In this document: one piece after another, positions 43,001 through 52,201 of the stretch | Numbering within the stretch: position 1 is the stretch's first letter | Layout of the letters: every line of letters starts with the position of its first letter | Source of the DNA: Prorocentrum cordatum | Lineage: Eukaryota; Sar; Dinophyceae; Prorocentrales; Prorocentraceae | Reading direction: 5' to 3' | Assembly (NCBI GenBank): GCA_963575745.1 | Contig: CAUYUJ010018621.1 | Coordinates: forward strand, 5,001-69,000 | Length of the DNA: 64,000 nucleotides | Translations under genes and position numbers: made by a program | Notes under the pieces: generated by a model | Seen by the model: only the letters and a program-made list of their open reading frames with translations | Told to the model about the DNA's origin: nothing | Databases searched by the model: none

Positions 43001-43341
43001 CTGCCGATCACACTTCGCCCGCCTTGAAGCTTCCCCTGCTCCTGATCATCTTGTTATGCTAATTATCCCCTTCAACCATGCATGCCACGGTGGTACGCGA
43101 CCAGAATTGGTCTCTTCACCGGCCTCCAAAAAACAACAAAAAACAAGTAATTGCAGAAACGGTTGTGGCAACCCTTAGCACTCCACACTCGTTCTTGGTG
43201 GCGTACACGCGAACACTACAATCAACTTTCAATTGAAAGACGTAGCCGGTGAAACACCCAATCAGCCGGTGAACGGATCAGCCGGTGAAAGGTCCCATCT
43301 GGCCGGTGAAGGGTCCCACTTGGCCGGTGAAGAGACCAATA

Positions 43342-43987
43342 CCCCCCAAAATGGGGACGGGGCCACAAGAGCAGGAAAAATCAACGAATCGGCACCGGAT
43401 GTGTATTAACTTGACACGTTCTGATAGGGGGCCTCCTGGGGCCTCCTGGGAGCCTCCTGGGAATCTCCTGCGGACCCCTGGGGCCTGTCCTGGGCGTCCT
43501 GCGGCCTCCTGAAGCTCTCTGGGGCCTCCTGGGGCTCCCAGGGGGGATATGTAACATGTGGTCTTCTGGGCCCCCAGGCTGGACCACCTCTTGCGCAGCA
43601 TCTGAGAGCTCAGAGTTGCGAGAATGTCTTGCGCGAAACGGGCTGGACCACCTTGCGCACGGCATCTCAGAGCTCAGAGTTGCGAGGATGTCTCAGGCGA
43701 GATGGGCCGGACCACCTCGCGCAGGGCATCTCGGAGCCCAGAGTTGCGAGGATGTCTCAGGCGAAACGGGCTGGACCACCTCGCGCGCGGCATCTCGGAC
43801 CCCAGAGTTGCGACGATGTCTCGGGCGAAACGTGCTGCGAGGAAGTCTCAGGCGAAACGGGCCGGACCACCTCGAGCGCGGCGTCTCAGAGCTCCGAGTT
43901 GCGTGGGCCTCCTGGGGCCTCCTGGGGCCTCCTGGTGACCTCCTGGGGCTTCCTCCTGGGCCTCCTGTGGCCTCCTGGACCCCACCT
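43342..43987 (+). repeat. Higher-order satellite array, part 2
   Basis: Resumes at CCCCCCAAAATGGGGACGGG, then TGTATTAACTTGACACGTTC, GGCCTCCTGG repeats, and five 64-bp units with GGACCA at 43581, 43645, 43709, 43773 and 43864. It ends CTCCTGGACCCCACCT, where LINE-3 begins. Confidence 0.9.
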
Positions 43988-44259
43988 AGTTTTTCGGCTC
44001 GCGAGGAGCTGCCGCCCCCCTTCGGGCGCCTGCGGGGCTGCAGGCGAGGGGGATTCGGCTCCTGTCGCGCGCTGAGACTAGCGCTCGCGCGACGGCGGCT
44101 CCCAGGGAGGCCGCCGCCCACCATCGAGCGCGACTCCGACGCAAGGAGGATCGCGCCCTCCTCCACGCCTGGGCGGGTCGCCTGTCTCCAGGCCTGGCGG
44201 CGAGGCTGCGCAGTGCGGCCCAGCGCTTGGACAGCCATCACGGTTCCCCAGCAGGGGCC

Positions 44260-45510
44260 ATGGCGCCAGCGCCGGCCAAGGCGCAGGAGCAGCAGCCGCG
44301 GCAGAGGGTGCTACGAGGTTCGAAGAAGCCATACTGGAGCTGCTCCTGCGGCATGGATGGCAATTGGGCGTGCCGCATCGAGTGCACCTGTGGCAAGCAG
44401 GCGCCCCAGCGCATCATCAACGCGGCCAAGAAGGCAGATGCAGCCGCACGCGCAGGTGATGCACCGTCAAAGCGAGCAGGAGGTAGCGGGCTCACTGAGA
44501 AGCCTGCCCCGTGGTGCTCAAAGTTCAAGCTCATGGAAGCCGAGCTCGCGAAGTTGCGGAATCTCGTCGGCAAGGGTGGCCCCACACCGTGGCTTCGCGC
44601 GGAAGGCGACCAGCACCAGGCCACGGAAGAGAAGAGCGAGAAGGACCCCAGTTTCGCCAAGAGGACGGCGCTGCAGGAGAAGATCAACTACCATGAGCGT
44701 GCCCTCAAGGAAGCTGTCAAATACGAAGAGCAGGACGGTGCGGCCCACGCGTACCACAAGGCAGATATTGACAAGTTCAGGGAGCAGATCCGCGACCTGC
44801 GGCCCCCAGCAACGGCGTACAAGCTGGCATCGCAGAAGCTGGAGCGCAGCAGAACGCAGCTTGACAAGCTCACGAAGGATCATGAGGAGATGCTGCTGCA
44901 GCTACAACGACTGCAGGAGAAGATATCGGAAAAGTCGGCATCGATCGAGGCGAAGAAAGTCGAGGTCGAGCAGTTCAAAGCGGAGGCAGAGCGTCATCAG
45001 CGGCAAGTGCAAGCTGCCCGAGGTGAGGCTTCCGATGACGCTGGTCCGACCATCCCCGAGGATATCATGGCGCTCGACGTCAACCTCACGGACTTCCAGG
45101 AGGATCCAGGACTGCTGCAGTTCTATCACCAGTGCCGTGCGGACGCCAATTTCCAGAAGCTACAAAAGTTGGTGCAGAAGAAGCTGGAGGTATCTATCCC
45201 CAAATCTCCTGCGCCAAGGAACGGGACGCAAGTTCCTGTTGGCCCTGATTATGATGACGGTCTTGATGGGTCAAGTAGCGGAGGCGAAGGCAACAACAAT
45301 GGCGAGAATGGCGAGTCCTCCAAGCGTGGCAACGGCATCCAGTGGACCACGGAGGACGTCGAAGCTCTTCATACCAAGCTATGCAAGGGAGAACACGGCA
45401 ACGACATCTCCATGGACCAGCTATCCAACATGGTGGCCGATATCCAGAAAACCAAGTTTCGAAAGAGAGATGGAGTGTCCGCAGTACCAACAGGAGGGTG
45501 CAAATCCTAG
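44260..45510 (+). CDS. LINE-3 ORF1: Cys-motif and coiled-coil protein
   Basis: ATG at 44260 (context GGCCATGG) gives 416 aa. Residues 24-46 contain YWSCSCGMDGNWACRIECTC, a compact Cys cluster like that of LINE-1 ORF1. Residues about 90-280 are strongly coiled-coil (KLMEAELAKLRNLV, RTQLDKLTKDHEEMLLQLQR, SIEAKKVEVEQFKAEAERHQ). The C-terminal part is acidic and Ser/Gly/Asn-rich, ending in a Lys-rich segment. ORF1 proteins bind element RNA and multimerise (family knowledge). The frame is intact. Confidence 0.8.
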   Translation: MAPAPAKAQEQQPRQRVLRGSKKPYWSCSCGMDGNWACRIECTCGKQAPQRIINAAKKADAAARAGDAPSKRAGGSGLTEKPAPWCSKFKLMEAELAKLRNLVGKGGPTPWLRAEGDQHQATEEKSEKDPSFAKRTALQEKINYHERALKEAVKYEEQDGAAHAYHKADIDKFREQIRDLRPPATAYKLASQKLERSRTQLDKLTKDHEEMLLQLQRLQEKISEKSASIEAKKVEVEQFKAEAERHQRQVQAARGEASDDAGPTIPEDIMALDVNLTDFQEDPGLLQFYHQCRADANFQKLQKLVQKKLEVSIPKSPAPRNGTQVPVGPDYDDGLDGSSSGGEGNNNGENGESSKRGNGIQWTTEDVEALHTKLCKGEHGNDISMDQLSNMVADIQKTKFRKRDGVSAVPTGGCKS

Positions 45511-48082
45511 CACCCTGCCGCGAGTAAGTGGGTTACTCGTACGTCGTGGAAAGACATGTGCTGCCCCTGCGCCTGTATCCATGGCACGCGAGCATTTGTT
45601 CGAGACCTTCAATGCCAGTCAAGGTAAGCGGACGCTTAAGCTTCGATTGGAGAGGACTAGCGCGCTGGTTGTTCTAGCGCAAGAAATAGGACACTTTGAT
45701 TGGGAATGCGAAGCACTCAGTACATGGGCTAGCTCCCGCAAGTGGCAGATGATGGTCATTCCTGGGAAGCCTACAAATGGACATCTCCCGTCAGGCGGAT
45801 TGGCTATTTTCGCAAGGGAAGGCGTGGGGATACGAGGCCCTGAGTATCCTGCATCTACGGCGGCTCGAAGACAAAGCGAGACGAATGAGCAGATTGCCTT
45901 CGGGTCTGAGCTGGTAGCCCATCGAGCGCAGCACGTGCTCGTGGAATTGGAAGGATGGCCGCCACTCAACGTCTTCAACATTTACCTGCACACGGCCGAG
46001 GGCATGACGACGAGGAATGCCAGGATCCTCATGAGCGTAGGGCTCGCGATGGCAGGACAACAGTGCCCATGTCTGGTAGGAGGCGATTGGAATATGTCTA
46101 TCGAAGAGGTTGAGGCATCGGGTTTCCCAGTGCACGCACAAGTCGGACTCGTCAGCCCAGGCCAGGTCACATGCAGGGGACCGACCAGCGCCACAACGAT
46201 CGACTTCTTCGCCCTAAGCTCTGGAGCCATGAGGCTGATGAGGAAATGCCATGTAGATAAGACATGGCATAAGAAACCGCACCGCCCTGTCCAGTTATCG
46301 TTGTGTGGCCATGGAACGACAATGCAATACCTTACATATGTTGGAGGGACCAAGATTGCACCCGACAAAGTTGTGGGCCCATTGTGGTACGACGCCGACT
46401 GGAATTTCGAGCGGAGCTATGCTGCAGAAGCGTCTCGTCAAGCAGCGGTTGCTCCAGTAGCAGTGGCGTGGAAGGTGCTATCACGAGCGTGGGGTTTTTG
46501 GGCGTGCAAGGCTGCAGTAAGGCTTGGCCACATCACGGGCACGTTCACCCAGGCACCAGAGAATTTCAAGGGCATGATCCGACCCAAGTGGATATCTTAT
46601 GCATATGAAGGCCAAGACGCTGAAGGTATCCAGGCAGTCGCTGATGGCTGGCAATGGTTCGCAGATGCTGTCAGAGGGATCGCTGTGCTCAAGAACGGCC
46701 GTGGCCAAGAGCAAGAAAGGCAACTCGCTGATGAAATCCAAGGCTTCCTGGAGACCGATTATGTGGGCCAAAATGTCAATCATCGTCTCGACGCCTCTGT
46801 CACACGAGCTAGACGGTTGATTGGTCATGCCTCAACATCCAGCGAAGATCTACACGAATTTCTTGCTGAACGCGAAGAAGATATGGAGTATGCGAAGCAG
46901 CAGGCAGACCGAGATAGCTCCACTCGCTGGAAGGACTGGTGCGATATTGCATGTGCGGGAGGCGCTGGGCGCTTCCATCGCGTAACCAAGATCAACAGTG
47001 TGCAGGCGCCAACGGTAGTGTGCAAGACCACCACAGACGGCATGAGCGGACACCCTCACCAGATAGTGTTGGACATGGAAGCCAAGCACCACAAACTCTG
47101 GAAGGCGACTGAGGAGGCACCGCACGTCTGGGTACCTGATCGCAGCACCATGGATAGACCAAGTCCAGGTATGATCAGAGCAGCGTCGAAGGCGTTCACC
47201 ACGAAGACCTCGAGCAGCCTGGACGGCATCCACCCCTCGCACTTTCAGCACTTGAGCGACGAATCCTTGGAGGGCCTCTGTGACATCTTCCAGGCGGTGG
47301 AGGCGATCGGAGTATTTCCCATTCAACTTACGTGGATGGTGATGCCGATGTTGCCCAAAGCTGCTGGAGGACACAGGTTGATTATTCTGTACTCGGCGGC
47401 CTACAGAGTATGGCAGAAGATGAGAAGGCCTGGCCTCGACATGATCCAGCAGAGATTGGACCGCACCTACTGGGGAGCGGCATCAGGGAGAAGCGCAGTT
47501 GACAGTGCGTGGACCCTTGCAGCGGACAACGAGCAGAACGTATGTCAGGACAGGTTCGTGGTCACGGTAGTTGCAGACTACAGCAAGTATTACGAGACGA
47601 TCGAATTGGACCAGGCGCGTGACAAATTGATGCGCCTTGGCATGCCAGTTCCGATGATCAAGGTGGTCTACAATCAATGGAGGGGGCCAAGGATCATACG
47701 GCTGCGACTCCACCACGGAGGAGCCCCAAGGCATGCGAATGCAGGGCTGCCAGCTGGAGATGCGTATGCAGACGTGGTGATAAAGGCTCACGCCGTCGAA
47801 CAGTACGATATGTACACGACCTTGCATCCGCTGGTGCGCTTCGCTTCTTACATCGACGACACAGCCCTTGGCGTCAACAGCAGTTGCAAGCAGATGGTGA
47901 TTGACCAGGCGGTGAATGCTACAAAAGGCTTCTTCAAGGTTGCACGTGCATTAGGGGCCAGCATCAACGAGAAGCTTGCCATCATTTCGAGCACCAAGGC
48001 CATAAGTGATGAAGTCAGTCGCCGGCTCCACCTTGATATGAAGATCAGCTTGAAGAGTAAGTACGGCGTATCTGGGCACTGA
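45470..48082 (+). CDS. LINE-3 ORF2, first part: APE-type endonuclease and reverse transcriptase
   Basis: The first suitable ATG is 45470, 41 nt inside the end of ORF1 and one frame forward, suggesting reinitiation or coupled translation. Endonuclease motifs: FETFNASQG, VVLAQEIG (catalytic Glu), GGLAIFAREG, FNIYLHTAEG, LVGGDWNMS (46076-46096), ATTIDFFAL and HRPVQL. A linker with RWKDWCDIACAGGAG follows. RT motifs: FTTKTSSSLDGIHPSHF, VVADYSKYYETIELD (motif A), ANAGLPAGDAYAD (B), ASYIDDTALG (C, catalytic YIDD at 47849-47860) and LGASINEKLAII (D). All catalytic residues are present. The frame ends at a TGA (48082) caused by a 1-nt shift. Confidence 0.88.
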   Translation: MECPQYQQEGANPSTLPRVSGLLVRRGKTCAAPAPVSMAREHLFETFNASQGKRTLKLRLERTSALVVLAQEIGHFDWECEALSTWASSRKWQMMVIPGKPTNGHLPSGGLAIFAREGVGIRGPEYPASTAARRQSETNEQIAFGSELVAHRAQHVLVELEGWPPLNVFNIYLHTAEGMTTRNARILMSVGLAMAGQQCPCLVGGDWNMSIEEVEASGFPVHAQVGLVSPGQVTCRGPTSATTIDFFALSSGAMRLMRKCHVDKTWHKKPHRPVQLSLCGHGTTMQYLTYVGGTKIAPDKVVGPLWYDADWNFERSYAAEASRQAAVAPVAVAWKVLSRAWGFWACKAAVRLGHITGTFTQAPENFKGMIRPKWISYAYEGQDAEGIQAVADGWQWFADAVRGIAVLKNGRGQEQERQLADEIQGFLETDYVGQNVNHRLDASVTRARRLIGHASTSSEDLHEFLAEREEDMEYAKQQADRDSSTRWKDWCDIACAGGAGRFHRVTKINSVQAPTVVCKTTTDGMSGHPHQIVLDMEAKHHKLWKATEEAPHVWVPDRSTMDRPSPGMIRAASKAFTTKTSSSLDGIHPSHFQHLSDESLEGLCDIFQAVEAIGVFPIQLTWMVMPMLPKAAGGHRLIILYSAAYRVWQKMRRPGLDMIQQRLDRTYWGAASGRSAVDSAWTLAADNEQNVCQDRFVVTVVADYSKYYETIELDQARDKLMRLGMPVPMIKVVYNQWRGPRIIRLRLHHGGAPRHANAGLPAGDAYADVVIKAHAVEQYDMYTTLHPLVRFASYIDDTALGVNSSCKQMVIDQAVNATKGFFKVARALGASINEKLAIISSTKAISDEVSRRLHLDMKISLKSKYGVSGH

Positions 48083-51000
48083 CGTTTCTGGAGGCAGCGC
48101 TCGGAATGCCAAAGGTACGCGTGGCAAGTTTCGGGCAAGACAGAATGCGCATGGCGGAAGGCTGAGGAAGCTACGGAAGTTCAAGAAGGCGCTCGCTGCC
48201 AAAAAGACGGAGAGAATTGGGAAGATCTACCGTGTTGGTGCGAGGCCTGCGTATACATTCGGGGTGGAGGTCAACGGGGTCAACGACGGGGAACTCCTGA
48301 AGTTAAGGCGGGTTTACAACAAGCACGTCAAGCCCAACCACGGCGGCACCTCCGCGAGCGCGAAGCTGGTGCTGCTCGGCGACCCTGCTGCCACGCAAGC
48401 ACTGGCTCCTGCCCTCCAATGGTCAAGGATGGTGTGGGCAGCCACAGCCAGGCCTGATACCGCAGCTGTACCTCTTGCATTGCTGGAAGCCTGGTGGAGA
48501 AGGGCAGTTACCGAACCTGGAGTGGTCAAGCAGTGGAGTAAGACACGTGGCCCCCTTCAACGCGCAGCACTCTCAGTGCAACGAGCTGGGTGGCAAACGC
48601 GTACAGGGTTACTCTGGATCAACCATCGAGGTGATGAGGTGCATGTAGGGCAACTCACCCCTGGCCTCCTTGAAATGATGCTGAGGCAAGGCCTAGCAGT
48701 GCAGCATGAGAAAGCTCTAGCGGAGAAGTGGGACATGCAGCCTTACACAAGAGTCACCTTCGATATTCTTCGGCGACACGTCAAGTCCAGGAAGTTCAAT
48801 AAATATCAGAAGTTCTGTATCATGAACTGCGCATGTGATGGAGTATGGACACGTCAAAAAGCGAAGGAGAAAGGATACCTCACGGACGGCAAGTGCGAAT
48901 GTGGGGATGAGGACACGCTGGTGCATAGGCTGGCGGAGTGCACTCGTCCAGAAGTCGTAGAAGCACGTCAGGAAGCTGAAATCCCCGAGTCTTTTCTTCA
49001 GGAGCTCCGCCAAGCGCCAGACGATCGTGTTGTCACCCAAGGGGCCTTTGCATATCCTGAGTGGGAAATTCCTGACATGCAATTCGGCACTGGCAGCGTG
49101 ATTCTTGACGGTGATGGCAACGATTTCGCTTGCACGCCCGAGACCATGGCTGCAACAGTGCTTGCTGAGACGGATCTGGAGATGGAGCTTTCGTTCGACG
49201 GGAGCTGCACGAAGCCAGATATCCTGGAGCTCCAACGTGCTGGATGGGCTATCGCTTTAATGGATCCACATTCGGACAAAGTACTATGTACTATGCACGC
49301 CCCAGTGCCAGCGTCGCTTCCGCAGTCCTCGGCGATGGCGGAGTACCTAGCCTACGCGCACACAGGACAGGTGGCAGACCGACCTGCCGATGGCTACGCG
49401 GACTTCATGGGTACGGTCAGGATGGCGGCTCTCACGCACGAGCAGCAGTTACGGTCAAAGTCGGCATACGCGTGCGTGGCCATGTTCGCTCAGAGCCTTC
49501 CTGGCTTCCGCTTCCTCCGCAGCGTGACGCACGTGAAGGCGCACCGTTCGGGAGTGGAGTATGCTGGCCTGGATATGGCCACAAGGAGGCTCACAGATGC
49601 CAATGTCTATGCGGACGTGCGAGCCAAAGCTGGTGCGGCGATGCATGCAACTATCAGCGAGGATTTCGCGAAGGCCATCGACGCGGCCACTGTGAGGATC
49701 AAGAACTTTGCGAAGTTGGTTGCGGCAGTGCTACCCTTGTTTGATCGTGATGCTCAAGAGCGATGGACAAGGCGAGCAGCCCAGGCCAAGAGGGCAAGGA
49801 GTACGCGCACCGACGGATGGCACCAGTGGGAGGAAGGAAGGTTCGGTCTTCAATGTAAGGCGTGCTTGAAGATCAACAGCCCAGGGACGGAAGTTATGCT
49901 CAATGGATGTGCTGGCACCCCTACTTTCCTCAAGGCCTTCCTCAACCAACCACTCGGACATCACCTCGTGGCGGTGAACCAGGAGGGTGACGGGCTCAGC
50001 GACGACGCGGTCCCCACGGTCTTTGTCTGTGTTGGCTGCGGTGCTTGGGCACAACAACGTCGACGGCAGAAACTCAGGAGGCAGTGCAAGCCACCAACCC
50101 GACAAGGCGTAGAAGCGCTGACGAATCCACGGCGGGGTTTGGGCCCACACAAGACGCTGGCGAGGCATATGGACTTGACGATCCCCCTGTGTAGGCTAAT
50201 GCCCAAGACCCTGCCCCCTCTGATTTCGAAGACCTGTGTCATTCGACCTGTGGCGATGGCGGAGGACACGGGGTACGAGCACAAGATGGCAGCAATGATG
50301 GAAAGGATAAAGGCAAAGGAAAAAGCGAAGCGCGAGCAGGACGACGACAACAACACGATCCTCGGACGCACGCGACACGGAGATCCTGAAGCGACCGATC
50401 CTCAACATGGGGGTAGTGCTTGCACGGGAACGGGGACGCCCACTGACTCCATGGCGCCCAGTGAGCCTGAGGGACTTCAGCGTCGCCACGTCATTGATGT
50501 GCCCCCTGCGGCACAACATCCTGGCGATCCCCTACCCGCGGCCGATGAAGACGGAGACGGTGTTGATGACGGTGCACGCTGCAGCCGAGTCGGAAAGGAG
50601 GCAGGAGCAGGGCCTCAGCCGAGCAGCGAAGGTGGAAAGGAGGCAGGAGCAAGGCCTCAACCACCTGACGGAGACAGCGTCCTCGCCAAGGACCGCGTCG
50701 GAAAGGGGGCAGGAGCAGGGCCCCAACCGAGCAGTCGCGGCGGAAAGGAGGCAGGAGCAGGGCCTCAACCGCATGATGGAGGTGCGCAGCAGAGAGGACG
50801 AGCACGGCAGCCAAGTCTCTGGGCACTGTTTCAGGCGGCATCGGGACGACGCACTGAGAGCGGGCAGAAGGACCATGGGCCGAATCCCATGGGAAGGGCA
50901 AGCGGGGTCCTCGAGCAGCAGACGTTGGAGGCAATCATGGGCGCCCAGGCGCTCAGCGGCAACCACAGCGGGAAACATGCTGCTCGAGGCCGCGCAGAGA

Positions 51001-52025
51001 TCATGGGCAGCTTCCGAGGCCAGGCAGTGGCTGCGGAGGCAAGTACTACGAGGAGTACTTCGAGAAGAAGAGCGGAGCCAATGGCAATGGAGGCGCCCAG
51101 CCAGGGGCAGCGTGGTCGGCGAGCTGCTTCTGAGGGCGCACTCCAGGGAGCTGCTGGCGCTACGAGGTGGGGTACTACGAGGAGTACAGCCTGCACAGCG
51201 CCTGTGGCCCTGGATGTGTCTCCCAGGGGCGGCGCGGAGGCGGCTGGGGTGATCCACCCTAGCCGTCTGTCCCCTGCGCGGCGAGGGGTTAGGCCGCAGC
51301 GGATGGTGACAGCGTCCGACGCGACACAGGGCGTTGCTGTTGCTACGACGCGGGGCGCTACGCGGAGAACTCCCTGCACAGCGCCTGTGGCCCTGGATGT
51401 GCCTCCCAGGGGCGGCGCGGAGGCGGCTGGGGCGACCTGCCCTAGCCGCCTGCCCCCTGCGCGGCGAGGGGATAGGCCGCAGCGGCTGCGGGCAGCGCCT
51501 GACGAGACGAAGGGAACTGCTGGTGATCCGACGTGGGGTACTACGTGGAGCAAGCCCTGCACAGCGTCTGTGGCCCTGGATGTGTCTCCCAGGGGCGGCG
51601 CGGAGACGGCTGGGGCGCACTGCCCTAACCGCATGTCCCCTGCGCGGCGAGGGGTTAGGCCGCGGTGGCGTCTGGCAGCGCCCCACGAGACACAGGGAGA
51701 TGCTGGCGTCACGACGAGGGGTACTACGCGGAGTACTCCCTGCACAGCGCCTGTGGCCCTGGATGTGTCACCCAGGGGCGGCGCGGAGGCGGCTGGGGCG
51801 ATCTGCCCTAGCCGCCTTTCCCCTGCGCGGCGAGGGGTTAGGCCGCAGCGGACGTGGGCAGCGCCCGACGAGACGCAGGGAGCTGCTGACGCTACTACGT
51901 GGGGTACTACGCGGAGTACTCCCTGCACGGCGCCTGTGGCCCTGGAGGTGTTTCCCAGGGGCGGCGCGGAGGCGGCTGGGGCGAGCCGCCCCAGCAGCCT
52001 TACCCCCTGCGTGGCGAGGGGTTAG
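48063..52025 (+). CDS. LINE-3 ORF2, second part: RT thumb, CCHC, RNase H, Cys module, repetitive tail
   Basis: Continues ORF2 one base out of frame: AYLGTDVSGGSARN matches NLGVDFCAG of LINE-1 at the same place. Then the knuckle CECGDEDTLVHRLAEC (48897-48944) and RNase H with ELSFDGSC, SSAMAEYLAY, DGYADFMG, THVKAHRS and NVYADVRAKAG, all acidic residues plus His present. The Cys module is LQCKACLKIN..LNGC and VFVCVGCGAW..RRQCKPP (49850-50100). The last 640 residues are Ala/Gly/Arg/Pro-rich with 14-residue (KEAGAGPQPSS) and 61-residue tandem repeats. It has no start codon of its own and needs a frameshift, or represents a mutated copy. Confidence 0.85.
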   Translation, partial: TAYLGTDVSGGSARNAKGTRGKFRARQNAHGGRLRKLRKFKKALAAKKTERIGKIYRVGARPAYTFGVEVNGVNDGELLKLRRVYNKHVKPNHGGTSASAKLVLLGDPAATQALAPALQWSRMVWAATARPDTAAVPLALLEAWWRRAVTEPGVVKQWSKTRGPLQRAALSVQRAGWQTRTGLLWINHRGDEVHVGQLTPGLLEMMLRQGLAVQHEKALAEKWDMQPYTRVTFDILRRHVKSRKFNKYQKFCIMNCACDGVWTRQKAKEKGYLTDGKCECGDEDTLVHRLAECTRPEVVEARQEAEIPESFLQELRQAPDDRVVTQGAFAYPEWEIPDMQFGTGSVILDGDGNDFACTPETMAATVLAETDLEMELSFDGSCTKPDILELQRAGWAIALMDPHSDKVLCTMHAPVPASLPQSSAMAEYLAYAHTGQVADRPADGYADFMGTVRMAALTHEQQLRSKSAYACVAMFAQSLPGFRFLRSVTHVKAHRSGVEYAGLDMATRRLTDANVYADVRAKAGAAMHATISEDFAKAIDAATVRIKNFAKLVAAVLPLFDRDAQERWTRRAAQAKRARSTRTDGWHQWEEGRFGLQCKACLKINSPGTEVMLNGCAGTPTFLKAFLNQPLGHHLVAVNQEGDGLSDDAVPTVFVCVGCGAWAQQRRRQKLRRQCKPPTRQGVEALTNPRRGLGPHKTLARHMDLTIPLCRLMPKTLPPLISKTCVIRPVAMAEDTGYEHKMAAMMERIKAKEKAKREQDDDNNTILGRTRHGDPEATDPQHGGSACTGTGTPTDSMAPSEPEGLQRRHVIDVPPAAQHPGDPLPAADEDGDGVDDGARCSRVGKEAGAGPQPSSEGGKEAGARPQPPDGDSVLAKDRVGKGAGAGPQPSSRGGKEAGAGPQPHDGGAQQRGRARQPSLWALFQAASGRRTESGQKDHGPNPMGRASGVLEQQTLEAIMGAQALSGNHSGKHAARGRAEIMGSFRGQAVAAEASTTRSTSRRRAEPMAMEAPSQGQRGRRAASEGALQGAAGATRWGTTRSTACTAPVALDVSPRGGAEAAGVIHPSRLSPARRGVRPQRMVTASDATQGVAVATTRGATRRTPCTAPVALDVPPRGGAEAAGATCPSRLPPARRGDRPQRLRAAPDETKGTAGDPTWGTTWSKPCTASVALDVSPRGGAETAGAHCPNRMSPARRGVRPRWRLAAPHETQGDAGVTTRGTTRSTPCTAPVALDVSPRGGAEAAGAICPSRLSPARRGVRPQRTWAAPDETQGAADATTWGTTRSTPCTAPVALEVFPRGGAEAAGASRPSSLTPCVARG

Positions 52026-52085
52026 GCCGCAGCGGCTGCGGGCAGCGCCCGACGAGACGCAGGCGGCGCCGAGCTGGCGGCGCCG
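51165..52085 (+). repeat. 183-bp tandem repeat within the LINE-3 ORF2 tail
   Basis: GCCTGTGGCCCTGGATGTG-type starts at 51201, 51384, 51567, 51750 and 51933 are spaced exactly 183 bp (61 codons), so every unit keeps the frame (TAPVALDVSPRGGAEAAG). A partial sixth unit ends near 52085. Confidence 0.95.
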
Positions 52086-52164
52086 CTGGCTCCCGCGCTG
52101 AGTGCCCGCGGCCGCGGGCGCTCGGGCGCGGCGGCCCCCGAGGGGGCGACCTGCGACCGCGGGA

Positions 52165-52198
<34 letters not shown>

Positions 52199-52201
<3 letters not shown>

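Larger units (their letters stand above)
38769..43341 (-). mobile_element. MULE-type DNA transposon with 57-bp TIRs and a 13-bp flanking repeat
   Basis: 38777-38833 (TCTTCACCGGCC, then GTGGGACCC-TTCACCGGCC units) is about 93% identical to the reverse complement of the right end (43277-43333). CCCCCCAAAATGG occurs just outside both ends (38756-38768 and 43342-43354) and once, uninterrupted, in the paralogous array at about 52275-52288. It contains a transposase gene, a second ORF, two minisatellites and a (CAT)n tract. 4,573 bp. Confidence 0.88.
43988..52198 (+). mobile_element. LINE-3: full-length non-LTR retrotransposon with 16-bp target duplication
   Basis: CTCCTGGACCCCACCT lies at 43972-43987 and again at 52199-52214, and the uninterrupted paralog is at 38680-38695. 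Between them: a 270-bp 5' leader, ORF1 (44260-45510), ORF2 overlapping it (45470 on, one frameshift near 48062) to 52025, and a 3' end with a (TC)n tail at 52167-52195 absent from the empty site. The first bases (GTTTTTCGGCTCGCGAG) may be a truncated spliced-leader relict. 8,211 bp; it is the youngest insertion in the array. Confidence 0.92.

Noticed and set aside
43556-45469. Long 5' extension of the LINE-3 ORF2 frame
   Set aside because: It runs through the satellite and the ORF1 coding region in another frame. ORF1 has the Cys motif and coiled coil, and ORF2 domains start only after 45470.
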